Shown: positions 47,252-60,081, counted from the first letter of the stretch. The stretch: DNA of 64,000 nucleotides from Helianthus annuus (GCF_002127325.2 NC_035449.2:140989807-141053806), one strand, 5' to 3'. The notes: generated by a model not told the origin, from the sequence alone. Program-made: numbers and translations.

Positions 47252-50200
47252 TTAACTATGAAAAACAGACATCCAAGCCTGACCAAACTTGGATGTGACC
47301 TCTTCAGTTTCACTCGGGGTGTAAGTTGCCTTCTTTGTTTCATAAAAATCTTTTACCCCTTTCACCTTTCCATCGATCATTTTTCCAAAAATCTTTTTCA
47401 CATTTCCATTAAAAACTTTTTCAACATCAAATTCTTTCTTTTCAGAATAGAACTGATTTGAGATCTCCACCTTACCAACTTTTTGTTTAAAATTTTCAGC
47501 CCGCAATGGTGGAAAGTTCTCATCATCCATTGGCAGAACTGATTTTTCATCTTTTAAATCCACTTGTGGCTCCTCTGACTTTGTGGAATCAGATTCATCG
47601 CCAGATTTCACATCAGATTTCTTAACAATCCACATTTGGTTGTCAAGATTTACCCTTCTTTTGTAAAATCTCTTTGAACATTCACCAAGTTCATATGTCG
47701 AGTTTTTAAACACTTTGAATTTTTCTGTTGGTGGTTCAATTTTATCAACAACTTTTTCTTTGAGTTTATAAAAGACTCCATGTTTTGTTTGAGTTGCTTT
47801 TTGACAGTTCCATGCAATGTGACCAACTTCATTGCATTTGTAACAGGTCCTTGTCTCCCTTTTCCGATTAGCTCCATTCTTTGCAAACTTTTGTTTTTCT
47901 GCAAGAAACTCTTTGTTTGACTGCTTCCAGAATGAGCTATTTGCTTCTTCCTCAGAACTTAACCCTGAAACAAACATAGTTTCTGTTTTAGAAATTTTCT
48001 CATTTTTATGATTTTCAGGTGGAATAAATCCTAAGCCTGAAATTACTGTTATGGTTTGGTTTCTTTTGAAAACCAGAACCAGAACTGTAACCTTTTTTTT
48101 CTTGTTCAATCTTTGTTGAACTCTTGAAGTGTATTTTTTAGGTTTTTCAGTAAGATTTACATCTTTTATTTCAGAAATATTAATTTCTATAATTTGAAAA
48201 CTTTTTTAATCTTTTCAATTTGAACACTTCTTATTGGAAATTCCTCATCAGAATATAATTTATCAGAGTCATTCAAAGTATATGCTACTTTGAATTTTTC
48301 GTCATTCAAATTAGATTTTGATAATAGAAATTCTTTATTATAAACCCGTTTGACCGACGACTTTGGACTATCAACTGATGATGAACTTGAACTTCTTGAC
48401 TCAGACTTTGACTCTAACTCCTCATCCTTATCCAATACTTGATTGACCACTTTCTTTATTAACAAAGACTCAGGATCAGTGTCAGATGATGTAAACGTGA
48501 TGTCAATGTTTTCTGGTAACTCATCAGTTGTTTTAGACTTTAGTTTTATATTGACTGCCTTTTTGACATGTTCCTCGTTTGGTTTTCTGGGAGAATAACC
48601 TTCCCAGATCGGAGGCGGACACTTGTTATAATTGGCACTTTGTTTCTTACCAGTATCCTTCTTTTCCAACTTCTCATCTTGAAATGCTTCAAAACCTGCA
48701 ACAGTTGGATAAATTCGATCAATCAAATAATCAGAACTAGAATAACTTTGCAACAATCGTCTGATTCTTTCATTTTCAATCTTCTTAGTTTCCAACTCTT
48801 GCTTTAGCTTTGCACACTCCTCAATGTAGTGATTGATAGCTTTCTGCTTTGACATCATCACCGCATTCATCATGACCAATGCATCTTCTCTTTCTGAATT
48901 TGTCTTTTGCAGACTATTCACTGTTCTGTTTAACACATCATATGACTCTTTCACATAGTTGACATCGAACAGTAATTTTTCTTTCATCTTGTCAAGGTCA
49001 TTATACTTCACATCTTTTTCTTCACACTGTTTGCATGGCTCCAAACACTTTAGACATGGTTTTGTAATCTCAACGACTTTTTCAACTTCAATAATCTTTT
49101 CAACTTCAACTACTTTCTCTACTTCAATCACCTTCTTAGCAACTGTAACTCCTTCATTTTGTTCAACCATCTCTTCCTGAGCATCCTTTTTGCATTTTGT
49201 CTTTTTCTGATCTTTAGCTGCTCGTTTCTACTTCAGCTTCTCCAGTCTTTCTGCAAAATAAAATTTTAAAACTTTCAGGATATAATTGAGATTTTCCAAT
49301 GTTTATATGCATTTCTTCTTCATCATCACTGCTATCAGATGATGAATTATCAAAAACTGTTGTTTTTTCTGAGCTTTCTTCTGATGACACAGACTCCTCT
49401 TCTTGTCTTTTCTCAACATTAGCAAACATGCCCATCCATTCCTTCATCAAATCTGGTTCTTGAATTATTTGTGCAATGAATGCTCCTAATTTTGTATTAG
49501 GTGGAACATATTTGTCCCAACTAAAACCTTCTGCCACTTTCTCATCATTTTGATCTATTATCCCATAATAAGCTTTCTTATTTGATTCTACGATCACCTT
49601 TTTCTTTCCATCTTCAATAACATTTGATGATGATGGTTGTTGAGCAACTTGTTGATATATAGCTTTTTGATAATAATCATTATTCCCAAACGGATTCTTA
49701 GCTCCACTTGCTTCCCGATTAGTACACTCCCTCTTGAAATGTCCTTTTTCCCTGCATCGAAAACAAGTAACTTTAGATTTATCAAAACCTAAAGTAGACA
49801 CATTAGCATCACGGAAATCATCTCTTCCTATAATTATCTTAAATTTCTCAGCTCTCCTCAACACACTAGCTAAACACCACTTAATATCCATCAGCTCCAT
49901 TTCCTCTGGATCGATCTGATCGTAATCCTCTTTTTTCAGCATAGGATCCCGATCCTTCCTGCAACCAACCTTCATAAGATTCTAACACTGTAGCTAGCAA
50001 CGCCATGTGACTTTTAGCAACTTCTTCAGAAAAACTTTGACCGTTCTGAAGTTGCAATGCAATGTTGCATTGTATCACATAACCATTTCCGTTGTTTGAG
50101 CCTTGAGATTGATAACTTGATGTTGAAACATTTGGATTAACATTCGAATATGGAGAAAATCCACCGCTACTGTTCGGGCTTTGATTAACTGATCCAGATG

Positions 50201-51020
50201 AATTTTCTGCACTGAAAGCAGTTTGGACTTTTGGATTTGCTTCAACATTCTGAACACCACCTTTGAAGTATATCTTAACATCCTGTTGACCACTAGGATT
50301 ATTCATTCTCGGGATCTTTTGTTGTTCAAGATCTTGTCCTTCAATCTTTTCAATAAACTGGGAGATTGTCAATTTATCATATTCTCCAGTGTTCTTTAAG
50401 ATCATCAGATAGGTACCCCATTCTTTCTGAGGTAAAGCATCAGCTAATTTGTCAACCCATTCTTCACGATCTATGTTGATATCTAACAGTGACATAGATC
50501 GCACTAAATGACAGTATCTTTCAATCAGCATCTTTGTTGTTTCACTTGGTAAGCTTGTAAACAAGTCAAATTCTTTCTTTAATAGTGACTTCTTGCTCCT
50601 GATCATCTTTTCACTTCCCTCAAACTTAACTCGAAGTGCTTCCCAAATTGAACGTGATGTATTATCATGTTGAAGTAATACGAACATATCTTCTTTCACT
50701 GCTTGTTGTAACATACTAATCATCATTTTTTCTTCTTTGTACATGTCTCGTTCTTTATCTGACAATTCAGAAATCGTTTTGTTAACACCCAAATCTGTTC
50801 AAGGCTTAACATACTTCTTCTCAATACACTCCCAAGATCTCAAATGATTAGCTTGAACCCAATTTTCAAATCTATCTTTCCAACCATAGTATTCTTCAAT
50901 ACCCATTAGCTTCGGGGGTTTTTGCAAAGTTCCTGTTTCATTTTCCATGTTCATACTTTAAGCAATAGTAACAGGAGTACTTGGGGCAGTAGCAAACGCG
51001 TTATAAAATTCCTCTTCCAT
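47252..51020 (-). pseudogene. gag: Copia B extended gag, broken by stops and frame changes
   Basis: The start is ATG at 51020 (MEEEFYNAFA...). The frame is interrupted by TAA at 50958-50960 and TGA at 50799-50801, with frame changes near 49970, 49220 and 48180. Order of parts: UBN2-type copia gag domain (50950-50280, with WEAL and LPSE-type blocks), serine/asparagine-rich linker, CCHC knuckle CFRCREKGHFKREC (49724-49765), acidic serine-rich stretch, repeated EKVVEVEKI segment, C4 module CLKCLEPCKQC (49024-49056), coiled coil (about 48950-48750), second CCHC knuckle CYKCNEVGHIAWNC (47804-47845), and a short motif DDENFPPL (47504-47527). At more than 1200 codons it is far longer than a usual copia gag. 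The first knuckle fits RNA binding; roles of the C4 module and DENFPPL motif are unknown. Confidence 0.88.
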
Positions 51021-51039
51021 GTTTTGATTTTAAAAATTT

Positions 51040-51420
51040 CACAATCACAACCTGAAAAACAAATCTCAAACGAAATGATAAGATCAAATGAAATAAACTT
51101 CTTCACACGAAATGACTCCTTCAAACGGAATGAGCCTTCACACGAAATGATCTTTTCAAACGAAATAGATCCTTTGGTACGAAATAAGTGATTTCGTACA
51201 AAATGAATCCTTTTGATGCGAAATAAACTGATTTCCTGCGAAATAGGTGATTTCGTACAAAATGAGTATACTCCTCAAGCGAAATAGCCTTTTTGTATGA
51301 AACAGAAACAAAACACACTATTTCGTGCAAAACGAATGTGTTATTTCATGCGAAATGAGTGAACCTGAATGATTTCATGCGAAATCAAATGTTCAATTCG
51401 TGCGAAAAGTTGCTGATGTC
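51040..51420 (-). repeat. Array of CGAAAT-type motifs in the copia B leader
   Basis: About fifteen copies of a short word (CACGAAATGA, TTTCGTACAAAATG, ATGCGAAAT...) lie between the PBS and gag. They are the same variant as in the LTR array and different from the CGCTTGAA variant of copia A. Confidence 0.8.
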
Positions 51421-51632
51421 ATCATCTCGGCCATGATTTTGTTAAATTGATCAAGTTTTAAGCTGATTTTAGGTCTGATACTTTCAAGGCTTTGTTAAAA
51501 CAGTATTTCGCTTATATTGTGAGAAAATCAATCCATTTTAACTGTGAAATCTTGTTAATTTTGAAAAAGAAGGTGTAGAAGTCAGAATTATGATGAAATC
51601 AAGCTAAATACAGTAAGAACTCTTCCTCCTGA

Positions 51633-51644
51633 GCTCTGATACCA
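51633..51644 (-). promoter_or_regulatory. Primer-binding site of copia B
   Basis: GCTCTGATACCA on the plus strand, two bases from the LTR at 51647. Same arrangement as copia A. Confidence 0.92.
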
Positions 51645-51646
51645 GT

Positions 51647-52041
51647 TGTAGGATCGCCGTGCGACCTTAATGAGTCGATCAGAAGAGTTTTTGCTCAATA
51701 CGAGAAGCGAAAACAAACGTAATGAGTTGATTCAGCTAGATATTCACTCTAAATGTCTTTTTGATTGATATAACAAGGTTTTACAACGAGTAGACACTTC
51801 GGCAGCAGTTCGGTACTGAAACCAGAAAGTTACAAATGACAAGGCACATCAAGTATTTATAGACTAGCCTATTTCGCACGGAATGGTCCACACGAAATGG
51901 CCATCTCATTTCGTACGAAATAACTATGTCATTTCGTGCGAAATGTTCCTAAACACAAATTTCTCGTATATCGTGCCCTGATCTACCTATTCTAATACAA
52001 GACTCGATACAAGACGAAGTCGACAGACATATGCACCAACA
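51647..52041 (-). repeat. 5' LTR of copia B
   Basis: 395 bp, very similar to 44763-45183 apart from the 26-bp unit and scattered changes. TATA box at 51853-51862. Confidence 0.94.
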
Positions 52042-53959
52042 TTAGTTGTATGATAGGAAATTATATGCCTTAGGAAAAATGACCAAAATGCCCTTTTTTA
52101 CGCCAAAATTCATTTTAAGCATATGTAACATAAATTTTGACATCCAAAATGATTAGGCAACATTATTAGACATGTTAAGGCATATTTTACTTGTCATAGG
52201 ACTAGTTAGGCAGTCCGAACACGTTTACGTGAACGACGCGTTAAAGTAGCATAAGCACCTAAACGGGTCTTAACGGGTCATAAGCACTTAGGATAGGTTC
52301 CGTTTTAGAATGCAGGCTTTGTTAAACCATATTACATGATTTCTTACACTCATTTGGTTTACGAAACCACATTTTATCCAATCCTCCGATTTAGGTCCAT
52401 TTATTAACGTAGTTACCTATATTGGGTGTCGTTTGATTCCGTGATCCTTCTAGCATTGCTTGGTGGTTATCTAAAGACTATTGAGCAATCTCAAGTGACT
52501 ACATAGTCCCCTATTTTACTGTTTTTCAAACATTATGGGGTGAAACACATGTGCCTACTTGTTACTTTCGTGCTTTTCATGATTTTATATCATATGCTTG
52601 TTATGTTCATTAGTACACTTATAGTACATGATTTCATTATGTTTTTGCTATCTATGTCCATTTAGTGCATACTTAGTACATTATTTTACATTACCTTTCA
52701 TGCTATGTATGTCCATTTAGTGCATACTTAGTACATTGTTTTATATTGCATTCTCTGTTGCATATGTTCTCGTAGCATATGGACACATTGATTTACATTT
52801 CTACCTTTTATGTTCACTTAGCATACTAGGTACATTGTTTTCATAAAACATGCTTACATTTGGTATAACATTTGGTTTGTTTAACGAAACTAATACATTC
52901 ATTAACACCGATCATGCCGCTCGGTAGTAGGTAGTGGTACCATAGGACTTGACAACTCCCATTCCTGAAATCCTAGGTTTGTTTGGGTGGAAGGAATGAC
53001 CGAATCCGAAAACATTTTTGATAACCTTTACTCTAAGGTTATCCTACAGTCTCAAGGCTTGGATGTAGACGTTTAACATACCGCATAAGTGTTTGTATCA
53101 GTAAAGCATGCATTATTTTACAAAACATAACTTTTGATTATAAATTATCAAATGCATTGTTTTGTACATTTCATTCTTATAGGGTTGAGTAAATGCTTTT
53201 AAATCAATAAATGCTTTTATTCACTATACATTACATTTGTTTACACAATAACATTTCAACATTTGTTTGAACATTACATTTTGGTGGTTTGTTTGGTAAG
53301 TGATTTAAATAACGAGGCGTGTGTAATAAGATAAAAGCATGGTGGATACGCCGCTGGTACTTCCTATATATAAGTGCTTTTATGGTATTACATATCGTAG
53401 CTTTGTTTAAACCATTTTAAGTTTGACATAATACATTTTCCACTTATAACATATTTTCATGAAACATTGTTTTACAATCAACACATTTTATACAAACTCA
53501 TTTTGCTTGTTCACTTGTTTATGTGTGCATCTTTCTTTTATATCATCTGATTTCTTGTCACTGTTTATATAATTTATAAAAGAAAACACTTTTACAAGGT
53601 TCAGGATTTACTTTTGACAAACATTTTCTTTAAACTTACAAGTCATGAACCCTAAATCAATAAAACCTATGTATCTCACATGCATTTTTATGCTGACGTA
53701 CCTATTTTCACATGTGTTTTCAAGAGATGATGCATAGGATTGAGCAAGATACACTTAGGCGGACTTTGGCCTTAGTGACAATAAAAGATGCCAGACTAGT
53801 TAATTATGTTGTGTATTTCTGTTTTTAAGACATTGTAACCTCTATCAATTCAACAAAAAAAAACTTAAATTTTCCATGTTTTATGAAACAATGATTCTGT
53901 TACAACACTCCCAGACGTTTCCGCCACAATTTGTTGTTTTACGTGGTCGGGGTGTGACA

Positions 53960-54196
53960 GAAACTTCTACGAAAACAAAAGAGCCATCTTCTGGCAAAGA
54001 GGTTGACTTCTCAAAGTCAAAGGAGCCACGTTCAGGCGATGAATCTAGTTCATCAAAGCCAGAAGAGCCATCCGTTGAGGTAAAAAATGATGATGATTTT
54101 GTTCTAACAATGGATGATGAAAATTTTCCACCATTGTTGAACAGAATTTCAAAAGCACCCAAGGTCAGTCAGACTTGCGTGAAGTTGTTTAAATGA
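53960..54196 (+). pseudogene. gag: Copia C gag fragment, C-terminal end
   Basis: Directly after the solo LTR's TSD an open frame reads ETSTKTKEPSSGKE..., with three KEP/EEP-containing repeats and the motif TMDDENFPPL (54113-54136), ending at TGA/TAA near 54196. It corresponds to the last third of the copia B gag. Everything upstream, including zinc knuckles, is missing. As in copia B, the coding part leads straight into the 3' region without any pol. Confidence 0.8.
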
Positions 54197-56043
54197 AAAA
54201 CCTGACTTGCCGGAGCTCCCAAGGTTGGTAAGTGTGGAGCATGAATCGGCATCTTTCTTGAGAAATTCACTTCGGTGATATTTCGAATTTTAAAAGATTA
54301 ATCAAGGACATTAAGTTGTTCTTGATTTATCTTTCTTGCAAGTGTTTGTGTTGAGAAAATTGAGAAATTTTAAATCTTTATATGTGGTTGAAGAAAAACA
54401 AAGTGATGAAGTTATCTCTTACCCTACAAGTGGCAACAACAAAACTAATTTTTCGGAAAAACCATTTTGATTAAAACAAACTTAAGTGTTTTGAAATCAA
54501 AATGGGAAAATAGTTTGTTGTGAGGGGAAGTTCTGATTGTTTATGCCGAGTGGATGGCGAATTGAAGCGATTCGTATCAGTTTGTCAAGTTTGTACAGTT
54601 CGTTTTCAAATTTTCTCAGAAAATCAAAATTGAAATATATTTTGATTTTAGGGGAGTAAAATTTTAAAAAAAAATTAGAAAATTTGAAAATGCCAAAAAC
54701 ATTGAAAAAATTAAAATGAGTTTTGGTGTAAAAAGGGAAGATGATAGTAAATCAGCTAGACAGTTACGGTATGCTAGAGAAATGAAAAGTTTTAAAGCAT
54801 TAAGCAATCTCGCTGATGATGTGCTGATAGGTTTTTACACATTTAGTAAATTTGATCGGGATATAAACATAAATCATAAACTTGCTTATTTCGTGGGGAA
54901 CATCTCTCAGATATATAGGTAACCCCTGAAATCTTGTTTGAAAGACTCTATTTCTGACATACTAGGTCTTTGTACATGATGATATCTGGGGTATTATACC
55001 TGGACTTCTGATTTTGTGGAAGCAATAGCCTAGTCCTAATATAATACTTTGCAAAAGCTTTAATCATTAAAGCTCGCCCTCAGTACAAAAATGATGAAAC
55101 ATTGAAAAATGCTAATCATGTGCTGTTGAAATAAAAGATCTCCTAAAGGGGACCCACCTAAAGTCGAGCCGTCATCTCTCTGCTGAACGGATGTTCTGAC
55201 CTGAGCTCTCACGGTTTCGCATCTACCCCTTAACAGATATCATTAGTGTGCACTCACCTGTAAGACTGAATATAGTTGTCCGGATACGGTAGTATATTCA
55301 GAGATGGTTCGCGCGTATAAGTTAAGATATTAAAACACTAAGTGCGTATCCTGATCAGATTGAAATTTGTGTAAAAATTTAAGAGGATCAGTATATCGAC
55401 AATCTAAGCGAATTGTTTAATTCTGAATATGAAATCAAAAGCTTAATATTACTTGTAACTTGTTAATAGCTGATATGATTCCCTAACACAAACTCTCAAA
55501 AAGATTGTTTGTAAATATTTTTTTTCAGCATTTTAAATTCTGTTCCTGCATTTATGTTTCATATTTTGAAAAATCCAAAAAGATTTTTGACAACTGATGT
55601 TGATGTGCTGTTTTTCAAAATTCCAAGTGCTAAACAAGATGAACTGGTTTGGGAGTGTGTGTGCTAAATTGAAAAATTTTGATTTGAGAAAGAAGTTAGA
55701 TTTTAATCAAGGTCATTAATTTGAACTTGATGTAACTATTATGATTGAATGGTTTTTACCAGTAAGTTTTTCTTATTTGATTTAAGTAAAAACTTATGGT
55801 TCTGGTTAGAGAATTTGTGCAGATGATGAGCGGAACAGAGTTAAAGCCAGGGTTTGATTTCAAGGTGATAACTAATTCCAGACGGCGATCCCAGCATGAT
55901 GAAAGGGGGAGTCTGACGAGGTTAGTGCCAGAGAAGATGGATCCTGGTACATGTTAAAACAAGAGATCAAGACCGATCAAGACCGAAGAGTTGACATGAT
56001 GAAGACTCTCATTGAAGAATCCGTCAACATTCAAGGTGGAGTC
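54197..56043 (+). other. 3' non-coding region of copia C
   Basis: It matches 45197-47230 on the other strand in block order, starting with TGACTTGCCGGAGCTCCCAA just after gag. Several G-rich tracts (about 54521, 54652, 55904 and 56036) resemble polypurine tracts; the last directly precedes the LTR. Confidence 0.75.
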
Positions 56044-56509
56044 TGTTGGTGCAGTTGTCTGTCGACTTCATCTTCGTTCGAGTCTTAGATCAGATCTGAT
56101 AGACCATGCACGTTGTACGAGAAAATGTCGAATTTAGGGTTAAAGCTAATTCCGCACGGAATTACCAAGAGTAATTCCGCACGAAATTAACGATCTAATT
56201 CCACTTGAATGGTTAATATCGTTTGTAATGTTAATTTCGTTTGAACAGTAATTTCGCATGAGTCTGTTCATGCGAAATTACTCAGCCTATATATAGGTGC
56301 TTGGTCTAGTCATTTCGCACGAAACAGTTCTGGTCAGTGTAACGAAGTGCTGCTGATGTGCCATCTCACTGTAATTTGTCATCTATTCAATCAGAAAGGC
56401 AGTTTATGTGTATATTTTACTGAATTGAGCTCATTACGTCTGTTTCCGCCTTTCGTTCTGAGTATAAACTCTTCTGATCGACTCGTTTGGGTCCGAAACC
56501 GATCCTACA
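56044..56509 (+). repeat. 3' LTR of copia C
   Basis: 466 bp, TGTTGGTGC...CGATCCTACA. TATA box CCTATATATAGG at 56286-56297, preceded (56150-56285) by AATTCCGCACGGAATTA- and TTTCGCATG-type palindromic motifs, a third variant of the copia motif array. Confidence 0.88.
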
Positions 56510-57253
56510 CAAACTGTGAGTATACTCAAATCCCCTCTTACGCTTTAATCACCTTTTGGGGTGTAACATGTATAAAATAAATAAACAAACACACTCATGC
56601 ACACAATCATACATACGAAATCACTCAAACCATCAAACATGCTATTTTTTATGCTTAGGTTATTTATGTTGGATATTTAATCATTCTACATGCAACCTAC
56701 TTGTCATTAACTTCGCTAGCCTACCTTAACATGTATAGCGCTATAGGAGTATCATACCACCCGTTTTCGTGGTCTATGTTATGTATTCAATCGTTAACGG
56801 TCTTGTTCACTTGTTGACGAGATTACGCTCATGGAATCTATGGTTTGACACTTAGGTTGTGCATGCTAGTATGTAATTTAACTTAGTATACAAATTGTCA
56901 TGTTGGATTTGAGACACTTTTAGACGTATGCTATGTAATCAAACTTGTATACTCATCGACTTTTATGTTGATTTTATTTTAATACATGTTGCGGGAAATT
57001 GATGATGATATGTAAGAAAGCTACTTAGGGTGAACTTGAAACCCACCCAAATTTGATTGTTATGTATTTCCATTTGTTCCTTTATGTTAAGTGACAAGCG
57101 TGTTGTATTTTGATTTCGAAGACAATGTATTTCTATTTAGAATGAAATGAGATATGGATTATTTAAATATTGTCACATCAGCACGTTATGAAGTCTCGGG
57201 CAATCTCGTTTTCGCCTCACTCTGATGTTTCCGCCATCGGTTGGGGTGTGATA
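56510..57253 (+). repeat. Ty3 LTR fragment, 3' part
   Basis: It ends CCGCCATCGGTTGGGGTGTGATA, the same LTR end as the Tekay element here (with C-to-T in the last TGACA). It also shares the GAGTATACTC and AATACATGTTGC landmarks. The upstream part is cut by copia C. No PBS follows, so it is a solo or broken LTR. Confidence 0.75.
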
Positions 57254-57896
57254 AATATGTGCTAATGGATCCTAATTCACCGGTAAAAGAACAACAAACT
57301 TTTATGCTAGTTGGGGAATAAAGATGATCACTTCACTCCAGTACACCGTCAAGCTAACGGATAAGCAGAATCTTCCAACAAGATAATAGTTAATACTTTG
57401 AAGAAGCAATTGGATGCCAAGAAATGAAATTGGGTAGAAGAACTTCCATTTTTTTTCTATGGGAAGACATGACAGACTCTGTTCTCTTTAGTGTTTGGAA
57501 CAAAAGGAGTGATCCCAACGTAGATGGTTATCCCTATCGCAAAATCAAGTCTGCAGACATATGAAGCAAATAAGGAAGTTCTCCCTCAAGATCTCGACAT
57601 GGTAGAGGAAATCAGAGATCTCACCAAATTTAGAATTGCAGCCTATCAACAAAGGATATCAAGATCCGATAAACAAAAACATTAGGACAAGAAGAATTCA
57701 AGTGGGAGGTTTGGTGTTGAGAAAGGCATTTCAAAACACCACCATACCCAGTGATGGCAAATTAGCACCAAAGTGGGAAGGCCCATATTTAATAGATTCT
57801 AAAGCTAGTAAAGGAGCTTATTGGTTGGCTACAATGGAAGGCAATGTACTACAAAGATCCTGGAATGCAATCCATCTCAAAGCATATTGCATGTAA
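57254..57896 (+). pseudogene. Tat-type integrase, C-terminal end
   Basis: The 5' part (57254-57600) reads in several frames as an integrase core end with an altered Q-A-N-G-x-A-E-S-S-N-K signature around 57345-57380. From 57636 an open frame reads ...GLVLRKAFQNTTIPSDGKLAPKWEGPYLID...GNVLQRSWNAIHLKAYCM and ends at TAA 57894-57896. This is the GPY/F-type C-terminal module typical of Tat-lineage Ty3 integrases, which joins integrase to viral DNA ends. Upstream stops and frame changes and the LTR fragment at 56510-57253 make it non-functional. The rest of the element is missing. Confidence 0.85.
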
Positions 57897-58996
57897 GTTA
57901 AAATTCAATTTTAAGTTGGCCAACTCTGTCTTATATCATTATCTATTTCATACCATATACTATTTTGTTTATCTTTTTCGATGAGATACTGACTTAAGCA
58001 TCGGAGGGGTGATAACCTAGCTAACACATGCCTTTACCAATGTTTAAGTGTTTTGCAAAAAAAACTTCAAAGATCCTAATCAAAGTTAGAGACTGGCCAT
58101 CACCTCTAAGTTTAAGGTAATACAAAATACCTTCAAAGGTTTAAGGTTTTCACCTTTCAAAGCAGTTTGGGTTTAAGCACCCCGCCTGGGCGCAAGATGC
58201 CCAAGTATATTTCAAGATAGGGGGACCAGTTCATTTAATGGTGGTTGTCAATTTCACTATTATCTGCTATATGTTGGACCTACCGAATGTTGTCCGTGGA
58301 ATAACATGGACATGTTATACACCGAGCATGACACAAGAAATTAATATTGACATGTTAATCTTAATGGTTTTGGCATACTGGGGTATCACAAGAATTTAAC
58401 AAAAGAATGGCACGTCCCACGTATGATAAATGATATTGCCTAAATAATTTCGCATGACCCAAGTGATGTCTAAATTTGGCATAGCCCAAGTAATAATAAC
58501 GTTATAACATTGTTTAAACTCTTTGTAGAACTGATATAAATTAAGTGTTCCAAACACTTGTGGACTTGCTAGAGTGGGGAGAACCCTTGAGATCATGGAA
58601 TAGAAACATTCATCAAAAGGTTAAGATATTTATGTAACCTTCTTATGTTGCTCAGAGACAACTAAGGTGATCTAAAATATTCCAATTATGGCCTCTCACC
58701 AAGTATGTTTGGTTGCTTATAGTGTTGTTTATTCATGTTTTAGATATCTATTTATCAATCATGGTGTGTTTTTAAATGATATATTTATAACATATCTTCC
58801 TAAATTTTTTAAATCAAGAAAAATTTTCAAAACCTGATTTTGTGTTAAGGATTCCTAAATATTTCAAGACCTTGAGAGAACATTTTAACTAAAATTTTCA
58901 AATATGTTAAGGTAAATATGAGATCACTGAAAGAAGCATATAGTCAAAAGGTTAAAGTTATATATTCGTTCAAAATGTGATACCTATGGTTTTATC
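57897..58996 (+). other. Probable 3' region of the Tat element
   Basis: AT-rich and non-coding. It includes a CCCCGCCTGGGCGCAAGATGC stretch at about 58180 of the kind seen after Tat integrases. No LTR end or polypurine tract can be fixed. TTATC at 58992-58996 is the candidate TSD of the next element. Confidence 0.5.
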
Positions 58997-60081
58997 TGTG
59001 ACATTTGTGCTTGTAATCATTGTAAACAGTTCGGTTATCAATGAAATAAAGTTATTTGATCCCAATGTTTGTTTATTCATGTTTGATGTTTTTCATGTTT
59101 TGGCTTTATTCGATTTCAAACTCTATATTGCTTTCTGGAGGATTATATGCAAACTGGTACGAAAACGTAATCAGTTATATGCAACAAATACTCCAGAACA
59201 TCAATTTATGCTTAACATACCTTAAATAACCTTTACATAACTTAGAAATAAGTTTTGAAGGCTTTGGTATGGCAAAATCTAGTTTATTCGCTTACAGGGA
59301 CTAAAATTGACAAACTGCGAAAGTATGCCGATTTGAACTGTAACGAACATTCCGGAACATGATCATAAGTTAAACACACCTTAAATATCCTTTACATAGC
59401 TTAGAAATAGGCTTTGAGGGGTTCGGTGTGCTAAAATAAACTTTATGCTCATTCAGGGACTAGAAATGTCAAAAAAGTGCATAAGTTTGCACTTTCGCGC
59501 ATATCTTACGTTCTGAATGCTTCCGGACATCCAAAAATTTATGTAAGCATTAAAATATTATGTTTTAATGTTTGGCATGAGAAAAATCCATTCGTCGCGC
59601 AATTTGGATCGTTTTTCGCGCTTATGCGCATTCCGTCGTAATTAAGCGAACATCGCGATCGTACGACCAAACGAACTGACATCCGAGATATTTTTGAGCA
59701 TGTTTTGAGTCCCCTATACTTTAACTTCATTTTAGAGCCTTGAAATGAGGTTAACGGGGCTTAAACGTGTCAAAAATGGGCCAAAACGCATGTTTCTAAG
59801 CTGCAGGGACCAAAACTGACAAATCTGTCAAAGTTTGCTCAGGCGGGGCGCGTAAGGATTCCCCCAAACTTTAGGCGGGCCGCGTGAGGTCCCCAGATAC
59901 GAAAAATTGTTGAAAACAGCTATATGCAGCTGTCTTGCACCTCTAAACCCATTGCAAATGGTATTTTCAAATCAGGGGACTGAAATAATGGGCTCAAATG
60001 GTTTTTAAAAACTATGGGTACACATGGATGGCCAAGATCGAAGCACGCTTTGCGAGGAACGATCTTAACGGTTCACCAAAT

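Larger units (their letters stand above)
44763..52041 (-). mobile_element. Complete copia element B, gag only, no pol
   Basis: A 7279-bp minus-strand element with LTRs (44763-45183, 51647-52041), PBS, polypurine tract and TSD TTAGT. The interior encodes a long but broken gag (47252-51020) followed by about 2 kb of non-coding 3' region. Protease, integrase, reverse transcriptase and RNase H are absent. It is therefore non-autonomous and would need enzymes in trans, perhaps from a relative of copia D, which has the same gag modules plus pol. Confidence 0.93.
43138..53959 (+). mobile_element. Solo long LTR (duplicate copy), split by copia B
   Basis: 43138-44762 plus 52047-53959 form a 3.54 kb LTR nearly identical to 36290-39818. 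TSD GAAAC occurs on both sides (43133-43137, 53960-53964), no interior is present, so it is a solo LTR. It retains the TATA box (44139-44150) that its sister lost. Copia B inserted between 44762 and 52047. Confidence 0.9.

Noticed and set aside
54805..54830. CTGATGA word suggesting a hammerhead ribozyme core
   Set aside because: No matching GAAA core strand with three helices could be found nearby. The word also occurs by chance elsewhere (for example near 138-147).
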